Shown here: in pieces, positions 10,981 to 23,690 of the stretch | Layout of the letters: each line of letters begins with the position of its first letter | Position numbering within the stretch: the stretch's first letter is position 1 | NCBI RefSeq assembly: GCF_900112765.1 | Contig: NZ_FOMZ01000005.1 | Location: 62,001-126,000, forward strand | Direction of reading: 5' to 3' | Source: Actinopolyspora alba | Lineage (GTDB): Bacteria; Actinomycetota; Actinomycetes; Mycobacteriales; Pseudonocardiaceae | DNA length: 64,000 nt | Made by a program: the position numbers and the translations under genes | The notes under the pieces: model-generated | What the model was told of the DNA's origin: nothing | What the model saw: only the letters and a program-made list of their open reading frames with translations | Database searches by the model: none

Positions 10981-10981
<1 letters not shown>
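10511..10981 (-). CDS. rpsG: 30S ribosomal protein S7
   Basis: S7 (156 aa) nucleates assembly of the 30S head; in E. coli it autoregulates the str operon. It has the typical start [18 protein letters not shown] and the conserved [15 protein letters not shown] and [16 protein letters not shown] segments. It overlaps rpsL by one base (TGATG). Confidence 0.97.
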
Positions 10982-11355
<374 letters not shown>

Positions 11356-11677
11356 GGACCGGCTTTCTTCTCGAGCGTTCGCGTCTTGGTGGTACTCGTT
11401 AACAGCAGCGCTCGTTCGAGCACCGTTCGCACCCCTGGCGCCGAGCACCGCGTACGTAGGTCTCTGTGTACTTGGGCCTCTCCCGCGCCCTCACCCGCGA
11501 CACGAGGTCGGGCGTGTCGCCCGTTCCTCAGCCGTTCGGCGGGGCGGCGTCCCAGCGGGCAGTGCCCCGGTGGGCCGTCAGGAGAGTTCCGCACCATCCA
11601 CGGGCGCTCCCCCGCCGACCACGCGGGCGGTTCTCGCGCACGGACATGCGGAGTGACCCGAGGGGTTTCGGGTCCAA
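11356..11677 (-). promoter_or_regulatory. Long rpsL leader with conserved element (11500-11523)
   Basis: If the promoter at 11684-11713 is right, the rpsL transcript has a leader of about 320 nt. Inside it, 11500-11523 carries the element shared with the rpsJ upstream region, with core GGGCGACACGCCC at 11510-11522 on the minus strand. As RNA, GCGACACG can pair perfectly with CGTGTCGC across the 8-nt loop CCCGACCT. The leader also contains an inverted repeat at 11655-11674 (GACCCGA/TCGGGTC) at the expected transcript start. No ORF stands out. Confidence 0.55.
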
Positions 11678-11683
11678 GTCATA

Positions 11684-11713
11684 AAGATACCTGCCCCGTT
11701 TGCGGAGGGTCAA
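11684..11713 (-). promoter_or_regulatory. Probable sigma-A-type promoter of the str operon
   Basis: Reading the minus strand: -35 box TTGACC (11708-11713), an 18-nt spacer, and -10 box TATCTT (11684-11689). This is the best canonical promoter in the window and faces rpsL. Overlapping arms CCCCGTTT/AAACGGGG (11694-11720) also form an inverted repeat across the -35 and spacer. Confidence 0.65.
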
Positions 11714-11883
11714 AACGGGGGTGCGCGCCCGACTCGCCAACGTCCGCACCCGACTTTACTGCGGAAGGCAAGAGAGCGCGAGCACCTGGCCACCCGGCTC
11801 CCGCACTGTGGATGCCCGAGCACTTCCCCCGAGCCGCCCCACCCGCGGTTCTCCCGCTTCGCACTCCCGCGCGGAAAACCCGG

Positions 11884-14800
11884 TCAGGAATCGTCCAGCA
11901 CATCGAGCTGCCCGGAGCTGACGCTGTTGATCCGTCGAGGAGCCGGTTTGGGGTGATGCGACTGCTCGCCACCCACTCCCTGATCACCGCGCCCCGCTCG
12001 CGGACGCGGTTCCGCCTCGTGGGAACCGGCCGCCCGCCCTTCGGGCTCCGGCCGAGTCTCGGGACCGAGGTCGACGCCCCGGTCGGGGCCACCCCCCGGA
12101 GCCGCGCCGGTTCTCCGGGGAGCCGCCACGGCGGATTCGGAGTCACCGTCGTCCGGGACCGTGCCGTCGCGAACGACCGCGCCGGGGTGGCCGGGGACGT
12201 CGGGATAGCCGGTGGCCTCGGAGTCCCCGGGGCCGTCGATGTGCCCGGCCGCCGCGGGGCGAGCGGAGACATCAGGGTGACCGGCACCGTCGGACACGGC
12301 CGGTATCACGTGGGTTCGTCGAACATCATCCGATCCGGGGAAGTGATCGACGGTTTCCCCACCTTCCGGCGCGTTCGAACCGAACGCGCCGGCATCGAAA
12401 CCCGCTTCCGGCTCGCCGGGTTCGGTCCATCCGGTGCTCCCTCCGGAACCGGTTCCGGGACTCGACGCCCGCCCGGTTTCGAACCACGAGTCCGAGGGCT
12501 CGACCGGAACCGGGGTGTCGAAGGCGACGCGTTCATCACTTCCCGTCGCGGCGGGCGCCTCGGAAAGCTCCGCGACGAGCTCGGGCTCCTCGGGAACCCG
12601 GCGCTCCGCGTTGTCGACGTCCGCTGGATCGTGCTCCTCGGGGGCGCCGAGTGCGCCGGTGTGGACCGCGCGAGCTTCCGGGGAGGCCACGGCGTCGGAG
12701 TCCGGCTCCCGCGCGGCTGACGTCGCGGGCCCGTCGAACGCGCGCTCCGTACCGGGAAGCGGCGAACTCCCGTCGCGCCGCCCCGCTTCCGGGGCCGGGG
12801 CGGGAGGTTCCCCGGGCACGTCCGGCTCCGCGAACGCCCCGGACGACTCCTCGCTCGAAGACCGTTGCCCGGGACGGGCCGAGCCCACCTCGCCCTCCCC
12901 GACGATCCGGGAGGGATACCTGCGACGCCATTCACCGTCCGAGGCGGGAGAGCTCGCATCGGAGTTCTCCTCCGGGCGCAGTCGAGCGTCGAAGGCCGCG
13001 ACGCAGTCCATCGCCATCCGCTGCACGACCTCGCGGAGTTCGAGCTCGGCCAGCCAATCCATCGGCAACGCCCCCACACCCAACAACGCGCCGACGATGG
13101 AACCGCAGACCGCTCCGCTCGCACTGCTGTTACCCGAGTGGCGAACCGCGACGCGCAGCGCACCACGCACGTCCTCCGACGCCAACGTCGCGCACACGGC
13201 TATGGCGAGCACCTCCGCCGCGCTCCGGCCACCGCCCAACCGCCGCGCGAGCCGTTCGGGATCCGGCGTGCCCTCGGCGGCGACATCCACCGCGGTGGCG
13301 AGCGCCGCACTGGTGTCCTCGTGTCCCTGCCAGGTCTCCAGCACCTGCAGCGCCAGCCAGACCCCCTCGTCGAGCCCCTTGCCCAGTACGGCCTGCTGCA
13401 CGATCACCGCGAACGCCCCCGCGGGCAGATAACCGCTCGGATGGCCGTGGGTCAGCGAGGCCAGCCGCACCCCTACCTCGAAGACCTCCACGGGTTCGGC
13501 GGACCAGAAGGCGGCCGGGGTGGCCCGTACGAGCGCGCCACAACCGGTGGAGTTGTCCACGGGAGCCGTCTGCTCACCGTGCGCGGAACGCTCACCGAAC
13601 GCCTCCAGCTCGCTGTACACGGCTGAACCGGGCGAACGCACGGCGAACAGCTCGGGGACCTCGACCAGCCAACCGTCCGGCTCCGGGTGATCGTCGGCCA
13701 GGCCACCGAGCGCCCACCGCCAGGAAACGCCCTGGCTGTACAGCCAGCGCTGGGCCGCGAGCCGCGACTCCGGCAGCGGGTCCACGGCGTCCGGTGAGTC
13801 CGAGTGCCCGGTGCAGGCACGAATCAACCCCTCGGTGCTGAACAGCACGGTCTGCGTAGCCGCTGTCACCGATCCGGGCGCCCCGGCGTACTCCGGAAGA
13901 TCGGCGGGACCCGCCGCACCGTGGCGATCGGCGATTTCCTCGGCACTCAGCGGGGTGAGACCCGCCCCCAGGGCATCTCCCAACGCTCCACCCAGCAGAC
14001 ACCCCAGGATTCGTTCGGTCAGTGAGCGAGGGGCCGCATCGGCGTCCTCGGCGATCGCGTGCCCTCCCCCGACATGCGTGCCACTCGACTGCGCCTCGGT
14101 GGCGGAGGCATCACCCGACGCACGGTGGGTGGACTCGATCGACGAGTCGTCCCCCTCCACCGGGGGCTCGGCCAGGGGCTCGGCAGGCTCAGCGGGGTAC
14201 TCGACAGGCTCAGCGGGGTACTCGACGGGGATGTCGGGAACGTATTCGACGGGTTGTTCACCGGGACCGTCCCCGGTTCCCTGTCCGAGATCGACCCCCT
14301 GGCCAGGAGCGGCTGTCGTCGCGTCCGCGCCCCACGTGGCCGGTTCGGGCCACGGGTGATCGGTCTCCGCGTCGACGACGGGGTCGGAGTCCCCAGGGTT
14401 CTCTCGCCCGGCGGAAGGCTGCCGAACGCTCTCGTCCACGCCGGAACCGTCCCGAGCGGGAGTGGGCGGTGTCACGAACGGCCCATCGCTGGGCTCGGAG
14501 ACCTCCGGGGCGCCTTCCCGGTCCGTCGCCCCCGCCTCGTCCACCGATTCCGCCGTGGACGGCCGAACCGATCGATCGGTTTCCGGTGGCCACGGCACGT
14601 CCGGGGACGAGTCGAGCACCGAGGACAGCTCCGGTGAAGCCGTCTCGGCGGGCGGGGCTCCGGTGGTCCTGCTGCCCGGTAACGGCGGCAGCTGGTCGAC
14701 ACCGGGCAACCGGATCCGCGGCGCGGCCGATGTTTCGGCGTCCTGCGACGCGAACGGATCCGCACGCTCGCCACTCCCGTCACCGGATTCCTCGGGGGAG

Positions 14801-16503
14801 GCGGTCTCGCCGTGCGAGGTGTCCGACGCGGCGGGGTGCTCTTCTCGCGAAGGAGCGAGATACCCCCGCGCCAGCGGGTCGGTCGAGTCGGCGACTCCCT
14901 CGTCCACGCTGGGAACGGGCGTGCTCTCCGGACGGTCGATGTCGGCGATGTCTCCCACCGGCCCGGAGCCACCGCTGCCCGCGCTCGCCCCGCTTGGCTC
15001 CTGCCACGGGGACTCGGGAACGTGCTCGGAACTCGCGGTCGCCTCGGAGCCCGGGAGGTGTTCGGAATCCGGGGGATGTTCGGGGGCCGGGGAATGTTCG
15101 GGGTTCCCGCGCAACACGATCCGGTCGGTTCCCGGATCGGTTCCCCGCACGGGTGGCCGAGCCGTGGCGCTCTCCGCGGCGGGGTCGCCGGCGTCGTTCT
15201 CCGCCCGGGCGGCCGGTTCGGAACCGACGGCCGGTTCGGGGGGCGGCTGGTGCTCCTTCCCGATCGCGGGCAGCACCTGGGTGGGAGGGGCGGCCGCGTC
15301 CACCGTCCAGGCGGGGGAATCCAGGCCGCGTGCCCGCTCGGCGCTGTCGTCGACGTAACGCTGCGCCCACTTCGGGGTGGGTGGTGGCGGGGCGAACGCC
15401 TCCGCCGCGTCGGTGGACAGGGTGTTGACGATCTCGCGGATCTCCAGCTCGGCCGCCCACCGTTCGGGAATGGCCGCCGCACCGTGTATCGCCCCGGCCA
15501 ACTGGCCGGCCAGCGCCCCGGCGATGCTGCTGTCCGCGGAGTGGTTGACCGCGGCGGTGACCGCGTCCGCGAACGTGGCCGCCGAGGCCACCGAGGCGAA
15601 GGCGATCCCCAGCTCCCCCAGCCCGTTGGACGGGCAGAACTCGATGTCCAGCACACGCGGATCGACCGGTCCGCCCTGCCGAGCGGTGAACACGGCCGCG
15701 TGCAACGTCCGCAGCACCCCAGCGGGCGGCACGCCCTGCTCCAGCTGCGAACGGTGGAGCTCCCAGGAGCGCACCGCGTCCCACAGCGGGATGCCGTTGA
15801 TGAGCGCGCCGAGCACGTCCGAGTGCAACGCGCAGGCGGCACGGGTCTCGTAGTGCGAGGTCAGCAGCCCCGGAACCCGCGAGGCCACCGCGTTGACTGT
15901 CCGGGCCTCGCCGCTCCAGACCATCACCGGGGCAGTCCACACCAGACAGTCCGCGAAGGGCTGTTCCTCGGGTGGAACGGCCGAGGGCTGCCCGGGGGTG
16001 AGCTGTTCGGCCGGTACCCGGTCGGTCAACGCCGACAGCGTGCGAAGCGCGGGACCACCGGCATTCCGGGTGGAGAAAAGCTCCGATCTGCCGAGCAACC
16101 AACCCGTGGGCTCGGGATGACTGCGCCAGTAGCCGGACATGGCGTACGGCCAGGGCACTCCCTGGGTGTACAACCAGGCCAGGTGGTTGGCACGGATCAC
16201 CGGAAGCGGATCCTGCTCCCCCGTGGCACGGGCACGCAGCAGGGCGTCCATGGTGAACACCGTCAGTTGGGTCAGATCCGTGACACCACCGCGGTTACCG
16301 AACACGGGCAGGTTGTCCACGACACCGCGCGGGCCGAGCCACTGCCGGATGGCTGACGAACTCCAACCACGAACCCCCGCACCCAACGCGTCACCGACCG
16401 CTCCGCCGAGCAACGCGCCGCGCAGTCGGTCCGACCAGCTCAACTGCCGGACCGCACCGGGTTGGCCGCCGGCCTGGGCGGGCCTGGACTGCCTGTCGGT
16501 CAT
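11884..16503 (-). CDS. Tandem ADP-ribosylglycohydrolase-like protein with degenerate metal sites
   Basis: A 1539-aa protein with two ADP-ribosylglycohydrolase-like (DraG/PF03747-type) domains, about residues 27-400 and 825-1190. They are joined by a Pro/Glu/Ser-rich linker with PVEYPAE repeats and followed by about 350 disordered residues. Each domain opens with the family signature (GALLGGAVGDALGAG; GCLLGGALGDALGAG). Catalytic members bind metal through TDDT near the N-terminus and DxDT-like residues near the C-terminus. Domain 1 reads TDLT (75-78) and ADSS; domain 2 reads TAAT and GNSS. Hydrolase activity is therefore doubtful, most of all for domain 2. I start at the ATG at 16503 (MTDRQSRPAQ, AGGAG upstream) rather than the longer frame to 16650. 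It is a single gene between rpsL and the AhpD-like gene; its role is unknown. Confidence 0.8.
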   Translation of the reverse strand: MTDRQSRPAQAGGQPGAVRQLSWSDRLRGALLGGAVGDALGAGVRGWSSSAIRQWLGPRGVVDNLPVFGNRGGVTDLTQLTVFTMDALLRARATGEQDPLPVIRANHLAWLYTQGVPWPYAMSGYWRSHPEPTGWLLGRSELFSTRNAGGPALRTLSALTDRVPAEQLTPGQPSAVPPEEQPFADCLVWTAPVMVWSGEARTVNAVASRVPGLLTSHYETRAACALHSDVLGALINGIPLWDAVRSWELHRSQLEQGVPPAGVLRTLHAAVFTARQGGPVDPRVLDIEFCPSNGLGELGIAFASVASAATFADAVTAAVNHSADSSIAGALAGQLAGAIHGAAAIPERWAAELEIREIVNTLSTDAAEAFAPPPPTPKWAQRYVDDSAERARGLDSPAWTVDAAAPPTQVLPAIGKEHQPPPEPAVGSEPAARAENDAGDPAAESATARPPVRGTDPGTDRIVLRGNPEHSPAPEHPPDSEHLPGSEATASSEHVPESPWQEPSGASAGSGGSGPVGDIADIDRPESTPVPSVDEGVADSTDPLARGYLAPSREEHPAASDTSHGETASPEESGDGSGERADPFASQDAETSAAPRIRLPGVDQLPPLPGSRTTGAPPAETASPELSSVLDSSPDVPWPPETDRSVRPSTAESVDEAGATDREGAPEVSEPSDGPFVTPPTPARDGSGVDESVRQPSAGRENPGDSDPVVDAETDHPWPEPATWGADATTAAPGQGVDLGQGTGDGPGEQPVEYVPDIPVEYPAEPVEYPAEPAEPLAEPPVEGDDSSIESTHRASGDASATEAQSSGTHVGGGHAIAEDADAAPRSLTERILGCLLGGALGDALGAGLTPLSAEEIADRHGAAGPADLPEYAGAPGSVTAATQTVLFSTEGLIRACTGHSDSPDAVDPLPESRLAAQRWLYSQGVSWRWALGGLADDHPEPDGWLVEVPELFAVRSPGSAVYSELEAFGERSAHGEQTAPVDNSTGCGALVRATPAAFWSAEPVEVFEVGVRLASLTHGHPSGYLPAGAFAVIVQQAVLGKGLDEGVWLALQVLETWQGHEDTSAALATAVDVAAEGTPDPERLARRLGGGRSAAEVLAIAVCATLASEDVRGALRVAVRHSGNSSASGAVCGSIVGALLGVGALPMDWLAELELREVVQRMAMDCVAAFDARLRPEENSDASSPASDGEWRRRYPSRIVGEGEVGSARPGQRSSSEESSGAFAEPDVPGEPPAPAPEAGRRDGSSPLPGTERAFDGPATSAAREPDSDAVASPEARAVHTGALGAPEEHDPADVDNAERRVPEEPELVAELSEAPAATGSDERVAFDTPVPVEPSDSWFETGRASSPGTGSGGSTGWTEPGEPEAGFDAGAFGSNAPEGGETVDHFPGSDDVRRTHVIPAVSDGAGHPDVSARPAAAGHIDGPGDSEATGYPDVPGHPGAVVRDGTVPDDGDSESAVAAPRRTGAAPGGGPDRGVDLGPETRPEPEGRAAGSHEAEPRPRAGRGDQGVGGEQSHHPKPAPRRINSVSSGQLDVLDDS

Positions 16504-16582
16504 CGGGGGGCTACTCCTGCTCGGTTCGGTCTTGCCGGGCCGCGAATCCGAAAACGCTCGACGTGGCCGATAACGACGGCGT

Positions 16583-16605
16583 CCGGACACCCGCCGGGTG
16601 TCCGG
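16583..16605. repeat. Perfect 10-bp inverted repeat upstream of the glycohydrolase-like gene
   Basis: CCGGACACCC and its complement are separated by 3 nt, 80-102 nt upstream of the start at 16503. It could be an operator or a leader hairpin. The rest of 16504-16803 (between this gene and the AhpD-like gene) shows no ORF or recognisable promoter. Confidence 0.45.
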
Positions 16606-16803
16606 TTCCGACAGTCGCACGATCACGTCGAGCGGCTCCAGGAAGTTCACCCGTTCTCGCGTTCCACCGCGAACGACCCGATGACGAACGACCCGGACCG
16701 ATCGGCTCGCGGCCGGAGTGATCCGAAGTACCGGGGAATCCGGATCACCGCCACGACCGAAAGAGTACCAACCGGGCGGGAACCCGATCCCACGATGAAC
16801 CGA

Positions 16804-17283
16804 TCAGTCCGATCCCTCGGCCCGACCCCGCCGCGGCGGCTGCGCGCGCGAGGTGATCGCCAGCCGGTTCCAGCTGTTGATGCCCGTGGCGGCCCAGGTC
16901 AGCACGGCCGCCTCCGCCTCGGAGAAAGTGCCGAGCACCCGCTGCCAGACCTCGTCGTCGACGTGGCTCTCACTCACGAGTGTGACCGCCTCGGCCAGTT
17001 CCAACGCCGCGCGTTCCCGCTCGGAGTAGAGCTCCACCTCCCGCCAGGCGGGCAGCACGTCGAGCCGTTGTTGGGAGATGCCGAGCTCGCGCGAGTCCGA
17101 CAAGTGCATGTCCAGGCAGAACGCGCAGCCGTTGAGCTGCGAGGCCCGGATCTTGACCAGTTCGTAGATCTCCTTCTCCACACCGGCTCGTTTCAGCTCC
17201 TCCTGGATCGACTGCTCCAGGTTCCGCATCGCCCGGTAGACCTCCGGGGTGGCTTCGGCGAGGTTCATGCGTTGTTCGGTCAT
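16804..17283 (-). CDS. AhpD-like carboxymuconolactone decarboxylase-family protein
   Basis: A 159-aa all-helical protein of the CMD/AhpD family. The redox motif is present: residues around 50-60 read LNGCAFCLDMH, a CxxC followed by an Asp and His as in alkylhydroperoxidase AhpD. Members reduce peroxides or adaptor proteins through the cysteine pair. It is transcribed divergently from a MocR-type regulator with only 45 bp between the starts, a classical regulator/target layout. On the minus strand TAGATT lies six bases before the ATG and no Shine-Dalgarno is seen, so the mRNA may be leaderless. The substrate is unknown. Confidence 0.8.
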   Translation of the reverse strand: MTEQRMNLAEATPEVYRAMRNLEQSIQEELKRAGVEKEIYELVKIRASQLNGCAFCLDMHLSDSRELGISQQRLDVLPAWREVELYSERERAALELAEAVTLVSESHVDDEVWQRVLGTFSEAEAAVLTWAATGINSWNRLAITSRAQPPRRGRAEGSD

Positions 17284-17352
17284 GGTGCGAATCTATGCAC
17301 TCGCGGGACGCGGATATGGTCCAGTTCGATGCGTGACGACAGGTCCAGTTCG
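17284..17352. promoter_or_regulatory. Divergent control region with GGTCCAGTTCG direct repeats
   Basis: Between the AhpD-like gene and the MocR gene. GGTCCAGTTCG occurs at 17318-17328 and again at 17342-17352, spaced 24 nt start to start; the first copy abuts the regulator ATG and the second lies inside its coding sequence. Direct repeats are the usual operator form for MocR regulators. -10-like boxes TATGGT (17315-17320, plus) and TAGATT (minus) lie so close to both ATGs that both messages may be leaderless. Confidence 0.5.
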
Positions 17353-18747
17353 GATCGCTCCGGGCCGGGTGGTATCGACCTCCACCTGGAGCCCCGGGCG
17401 AGAGTGGGCAGCGGCGAGCTTGCAGCCTCACTGCGAACCGCGATCCGCGAGGACAGGCTCCCGCCGGGAAGCAGAGTTCCCTCCACCCGGGACCTGGCCG
17501 GCGACCTCGGAGTGTCCCGGGGCACCGTCACCCGCGCCTACGAGCTGCTCGTGGCCGAGGGGTTGCTCCTCACCCGGCAGGGGGCCTCGACCGTCGTCGC
17601 CGACACCGAGCCCCCGATCCGCCGACACGCCAGGGAGTCACCGGTCCGGCGACCCACCGACCTCCAATGGGACCTGCGCCCCGGGAAACCGGACCTGAGC
17701 ATGTTCCCCCGTTCCGACTGGCTGGCCGCCCAGCAACGCGTGCTCCGCCACGTGCCCGCGGCTGAGCTCGACTACGGCCACCCGGCCGGACATCCGCTGC
17801 TGCGGGAGGCGTTGGCCGAGTACCTGGGGAGGGTTCGGGGAGTTCGCACCTCACCGGAGCGGATCGCCGTGTTCGGCGGTTACGGCCAGGCGCTGCGGGT
17901 CCTCGCGGAGGTGCTGCTGCGGCGCGGGACGCCTTCGGTGGACTTCGAGGACCCGTCGCTGCCGAAGTTGCGCGAGATCGCGGCCGAGGCGGGGCTGCGG
18001 GTGAACGGGGTCCCGCTGGACGAGTCCGGCTTCGATCCGCGTGGTTCGCACAGCCCCGTCCTCGTGGTGACACCGGCACACCAGTACCCGCTGGGGGTGA
18101 CCATGTCCGCGGCACGACGCGCCGAACTGAGCAGGCTCGCGCGAACCGAGGACAGGCTGGTCCTCGAGGACGACTACGACGGTGAGTTCCGGTTCGACCG
18201 CGAACCGGTCGGGGCGCTGCAGCGGTGGGCACCCGAACAGGTGATCTACGCCGGAACGGCGAGCAAAACCCTGGCGCCCGGACTTCGGCTCGCCTGGCTG
18301 GCGCTGCCGGAGCGACTGGTGGAGCCGGTGCGCGAACGCAAGGCGGACGGCGACCGGACACCCCCGGTGACGGAACAACTCACCCTCGCCGAGATGCTGC
18401 GCTCCGGAAGCTACGATCAACATGTGCGGCGCTGCCGGGCCGGTTACGAGCGACGGCGACGGCGGATCGTGGCCGCGCTCACCGAATCCGAGGTGCGCCA
18501 CGAGCTGTATCCCGCGGGGATCGCGGCAGGCCTGCACCTGACGCTGCGACTGGATCCGGAAGGGCTTTCCGAACAACGGGTGCTGCGACGACTGCGTCGG
18601 CATTCCGTGGCGGTGGAAGGTCTCGCCGAACACTGGATGGACGACCGGCGGCGACAGGAGGGTCTGGTGATCGGTTACGCCGCTCCGCCGGGACACGCGT
18701 TCGGGCCGGCGCTGCGAACGTTGTTGAGTGTCCTGTCGGAGAGCTGA
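17329..18747 (+). CDS. MocR/PdxR-type GntR-family regulator with aminotransferase-like domain
   Basis: 472 aa. The N-terminal winged helix-turn-helix (about 25-90: LRTAIREDRLPPGSRVPSTR, DLGVSRGTVTRAYELLVAEG) is followed by a fold-type I PLP aminotransferase-like domain. The PLP-lysine is K313 in GTASKTLAPGLRLAWL, and the DDYDGEF loop and an Asn/Tyr-type cofactor site are preserved. Such proteins sense PLP or an amino compound and control a neighbouring gene, here most likely the divergent AhpD-like gene. The ATG at 17329 is chosen because residues before it are not family-like; it has no Shine-Dalgarno. Confidence 0.85.
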   Translation: MRDDRSSSDRSGPGGIDLHLEPRARVGSGELAASLRTAIREDRLPPGSRVPSTRDLAGDLGVSRGTVTRAYELLVAEGLLLTRQGASTVVADTEPPIRRHARESPVRRPTDLQWDLRPGKPDLSMFPRSDWLAAQQRVLRHVPAAELDYGHPAGHPLLREALAEYLGRVRGVRTSPERIAVFGGYGQALRVLAEVLLRRGTPSVDFEDPSLPKLREIAAEAGLRVNGVPLDESGFDPRGSHSPVLVVTPAHQYPLGVTMSAARRAELSRLARTEDRLVLEDDYDGEFRFDREPVGALQRWAPEQVIYAGTASKTLAPGLRLAWLALPERLVEPVRERKADGDRTPPVTEQLTLAEMLRSGSYDQHVRRCRAGYERRRRRIVAALTESEVRHELYPAGIAAGLHLTLRLDPEGLSEQRVLRRLRRHSVAVEGLAEHWMDDRRRQEGLVIGYAAPPGHAFGPALRTLLSVLSES

Positions 18748-18893
18748 ACCGGAGACTCGAGGGCACGACGACGGAGTCGGGGCGTTGGCTATCAGGGCCT
18801 ATTCCCGCCGTGACCACGGCAGTACCGCACGAAGCAGTATCGAACAGGCGTTCTATCCTGACCTTTTTCGCTGGTGTGACCGAGAGAGGAAAC

Positions 18894-19346
18894 GTGAACG
18901 AACAACAAGACGTGACCACCGAGCAGCCCACCGCCGAACAGAACGTCACCCCCCAGGGCGCCACTGAGCAGGGGGATGCGGAGCGGGGAACCGAGAACGC
19001 CGAGGCGAGCAACGGCAGCGCGGAGCAGGGCACCCAGAAAAAGACCAAGGGGCGCAAGCAGACCGGTGCGCGCAAGACACGTCAGGTGGAACTGACGCTG
19101 ACGGTCAGTGGAACCGCCGAGGGCGAGTGGCAGGCCGACCTGACGCACGCGGGCAAGAAGATCGTGCAGGGACTCCCGATCGCCGCCTCCGCCGTTTCCA
19201 AGGCGGCCGGTGAACTGCACGACGACATCTCGGAAGCGATCGAGTCGGTGCTTTCCGAGGCCCGCCAGCAGCACGAGGCCAGGCTGGCCGAGTTGGAGGC
19301 GGAACTGCAGCGGGTGCGCAAGACGCTGGAGGATCTGGAGAGCTGA
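18894..19346 (+). CDS. Small basic/acidic protein with C-terminal coiled coil, function unknown
   Basis: 150 aa from a GTG at 18894 with AGAGGA six bases upstream. Residues 1-45 are acidic and low-complexity, 46-60 are Lys/Arg-rich (KKTKGRKQTGARKTR), 61-95 form a likely beta unit (QVELTLTVSGTAEGEWQADL, then KKIVQGLPIAASAVSKAAGE), and 105-150 form a charged helix/coiled coil. From memory this resembles actinobacterial DUF6319-type proteins; I am not certain. The 146 nt between it and the MocR gene holds its promoter region, which I cannot define. It converges on rpoC. Confidence 0.7.
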   Translation: MNEQQDVTTEQPTAEQNVTPQGATEQGDAERGTENAEASNGSAEQGTQKKTKGRKQTGARKTRQVELTLTVSGTAEGEWQADLTHAGKKIVQGLPIAASAVSKAAGELHDDISEAIESVLSEARQQHEARLAELEAELQRVRKTLEDLES

Positions 19347-19390
19347 CCTCCGGTTCGAGCATTTCCGGCTCGGTTGCGGAGGGGATCGCT

Positions 19391-19498
19391 CGGCGGAACC
19401 TCTCGCACGGCTCTCGCTCCGGGAGGCCCGACATCGGGTAGCGACCTACACAACGTCGGGCCTTCCTCGCGAGAGCCGCACCGGGGAAACCGCGGCGG
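19391..19498. repeat. Intergenic hairpin repeat, copy 1
   Basis: A 108-nt sequence found again, about 93% identical by eye, at 62803-62911. Its centre is a strong imperfect hairpin (19409-19477): outer arms GGCTCTCGC/GCGAGAGCC, inner arms GGCCCGAC/GTCGGGCC, and a loop containing GTAGCGACCTAC. Both copies lie between the ends of convergent genes, so the element could act as a two-way terminator or be a non-autonomous repeat. Confidence 0.7.
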
Positions 19499-19531
19499 TG
19501 CGAGCCGCGTAGCCGCGGTGTTTCGGACCGC

Positions 19532-19553
19532 GTCAATTTCTCGCGAAATCGCC
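19532..19553. repeat. REP-like motif with TTTC-TCGC-GAAA core
   Basis: The 22-nt motif begins GTCAATTTCTCGCGAAAT. It is repeated identically at 63040-63061 and inverted with two changes at 62988-63009; a related palindrome lies at 31284-31309. All copies lie in intergenic DNA near gene ends. In both major sites the motif follows the larger hairpin repeat. Confidence 0.55.
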
Positions 19554-19595
19554 GCGCCACCGGCTCAACCGAGCAACGCGAGCCGCCACCCTTCG

Positions 19596-19632
19596 AAAAA
19601 AGCTCCCTGCTCGGAGGAGACGAGCAGGGAGC
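19596..19632 (-). terminator. Rho-independent terminator of rpoBC
   Basis: On the minus strand, a perfect 12-bp stem (arms 19602-19613 and 19621-19632) with a 7-nt loop is followed directly by six Ts (19596-19601). It lies 55 nt after the rpoC stop. This is a textbook intrinsic terminator. Confidence 0.9.
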
Positions 19633-19686
19633 CTGGCGACCACGACGGTGCGCCGAACACTTCCCGGTTCGGCGCACCGTTTCGCG

Positions 19687-23598
<3,912 letters not shown>

Positions 23599-23690
23599 GT
23601 CGGATCTTCTCCCTTTGTTGGGTGTGTGCCGGGTGGACGTGGGGCCGGTTCGCGGCGGCCACTGCGGGCTGCCGCGAACCGGCGACGAGG

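Noticed and set aside
14150-14260. Repeat array in the glycohydrolase-like gene
   Set aside because: It is the coding repeat PVEYPAE in the disordered linker, not a separate element.
16462-17328. N-terminal extension of the MocR regulator by 289 residues
   Set aside because: The upstream part reads through the AhpD-like gene in antisense and is Arg-rich; the MocR family starts near the ATG at 17329.
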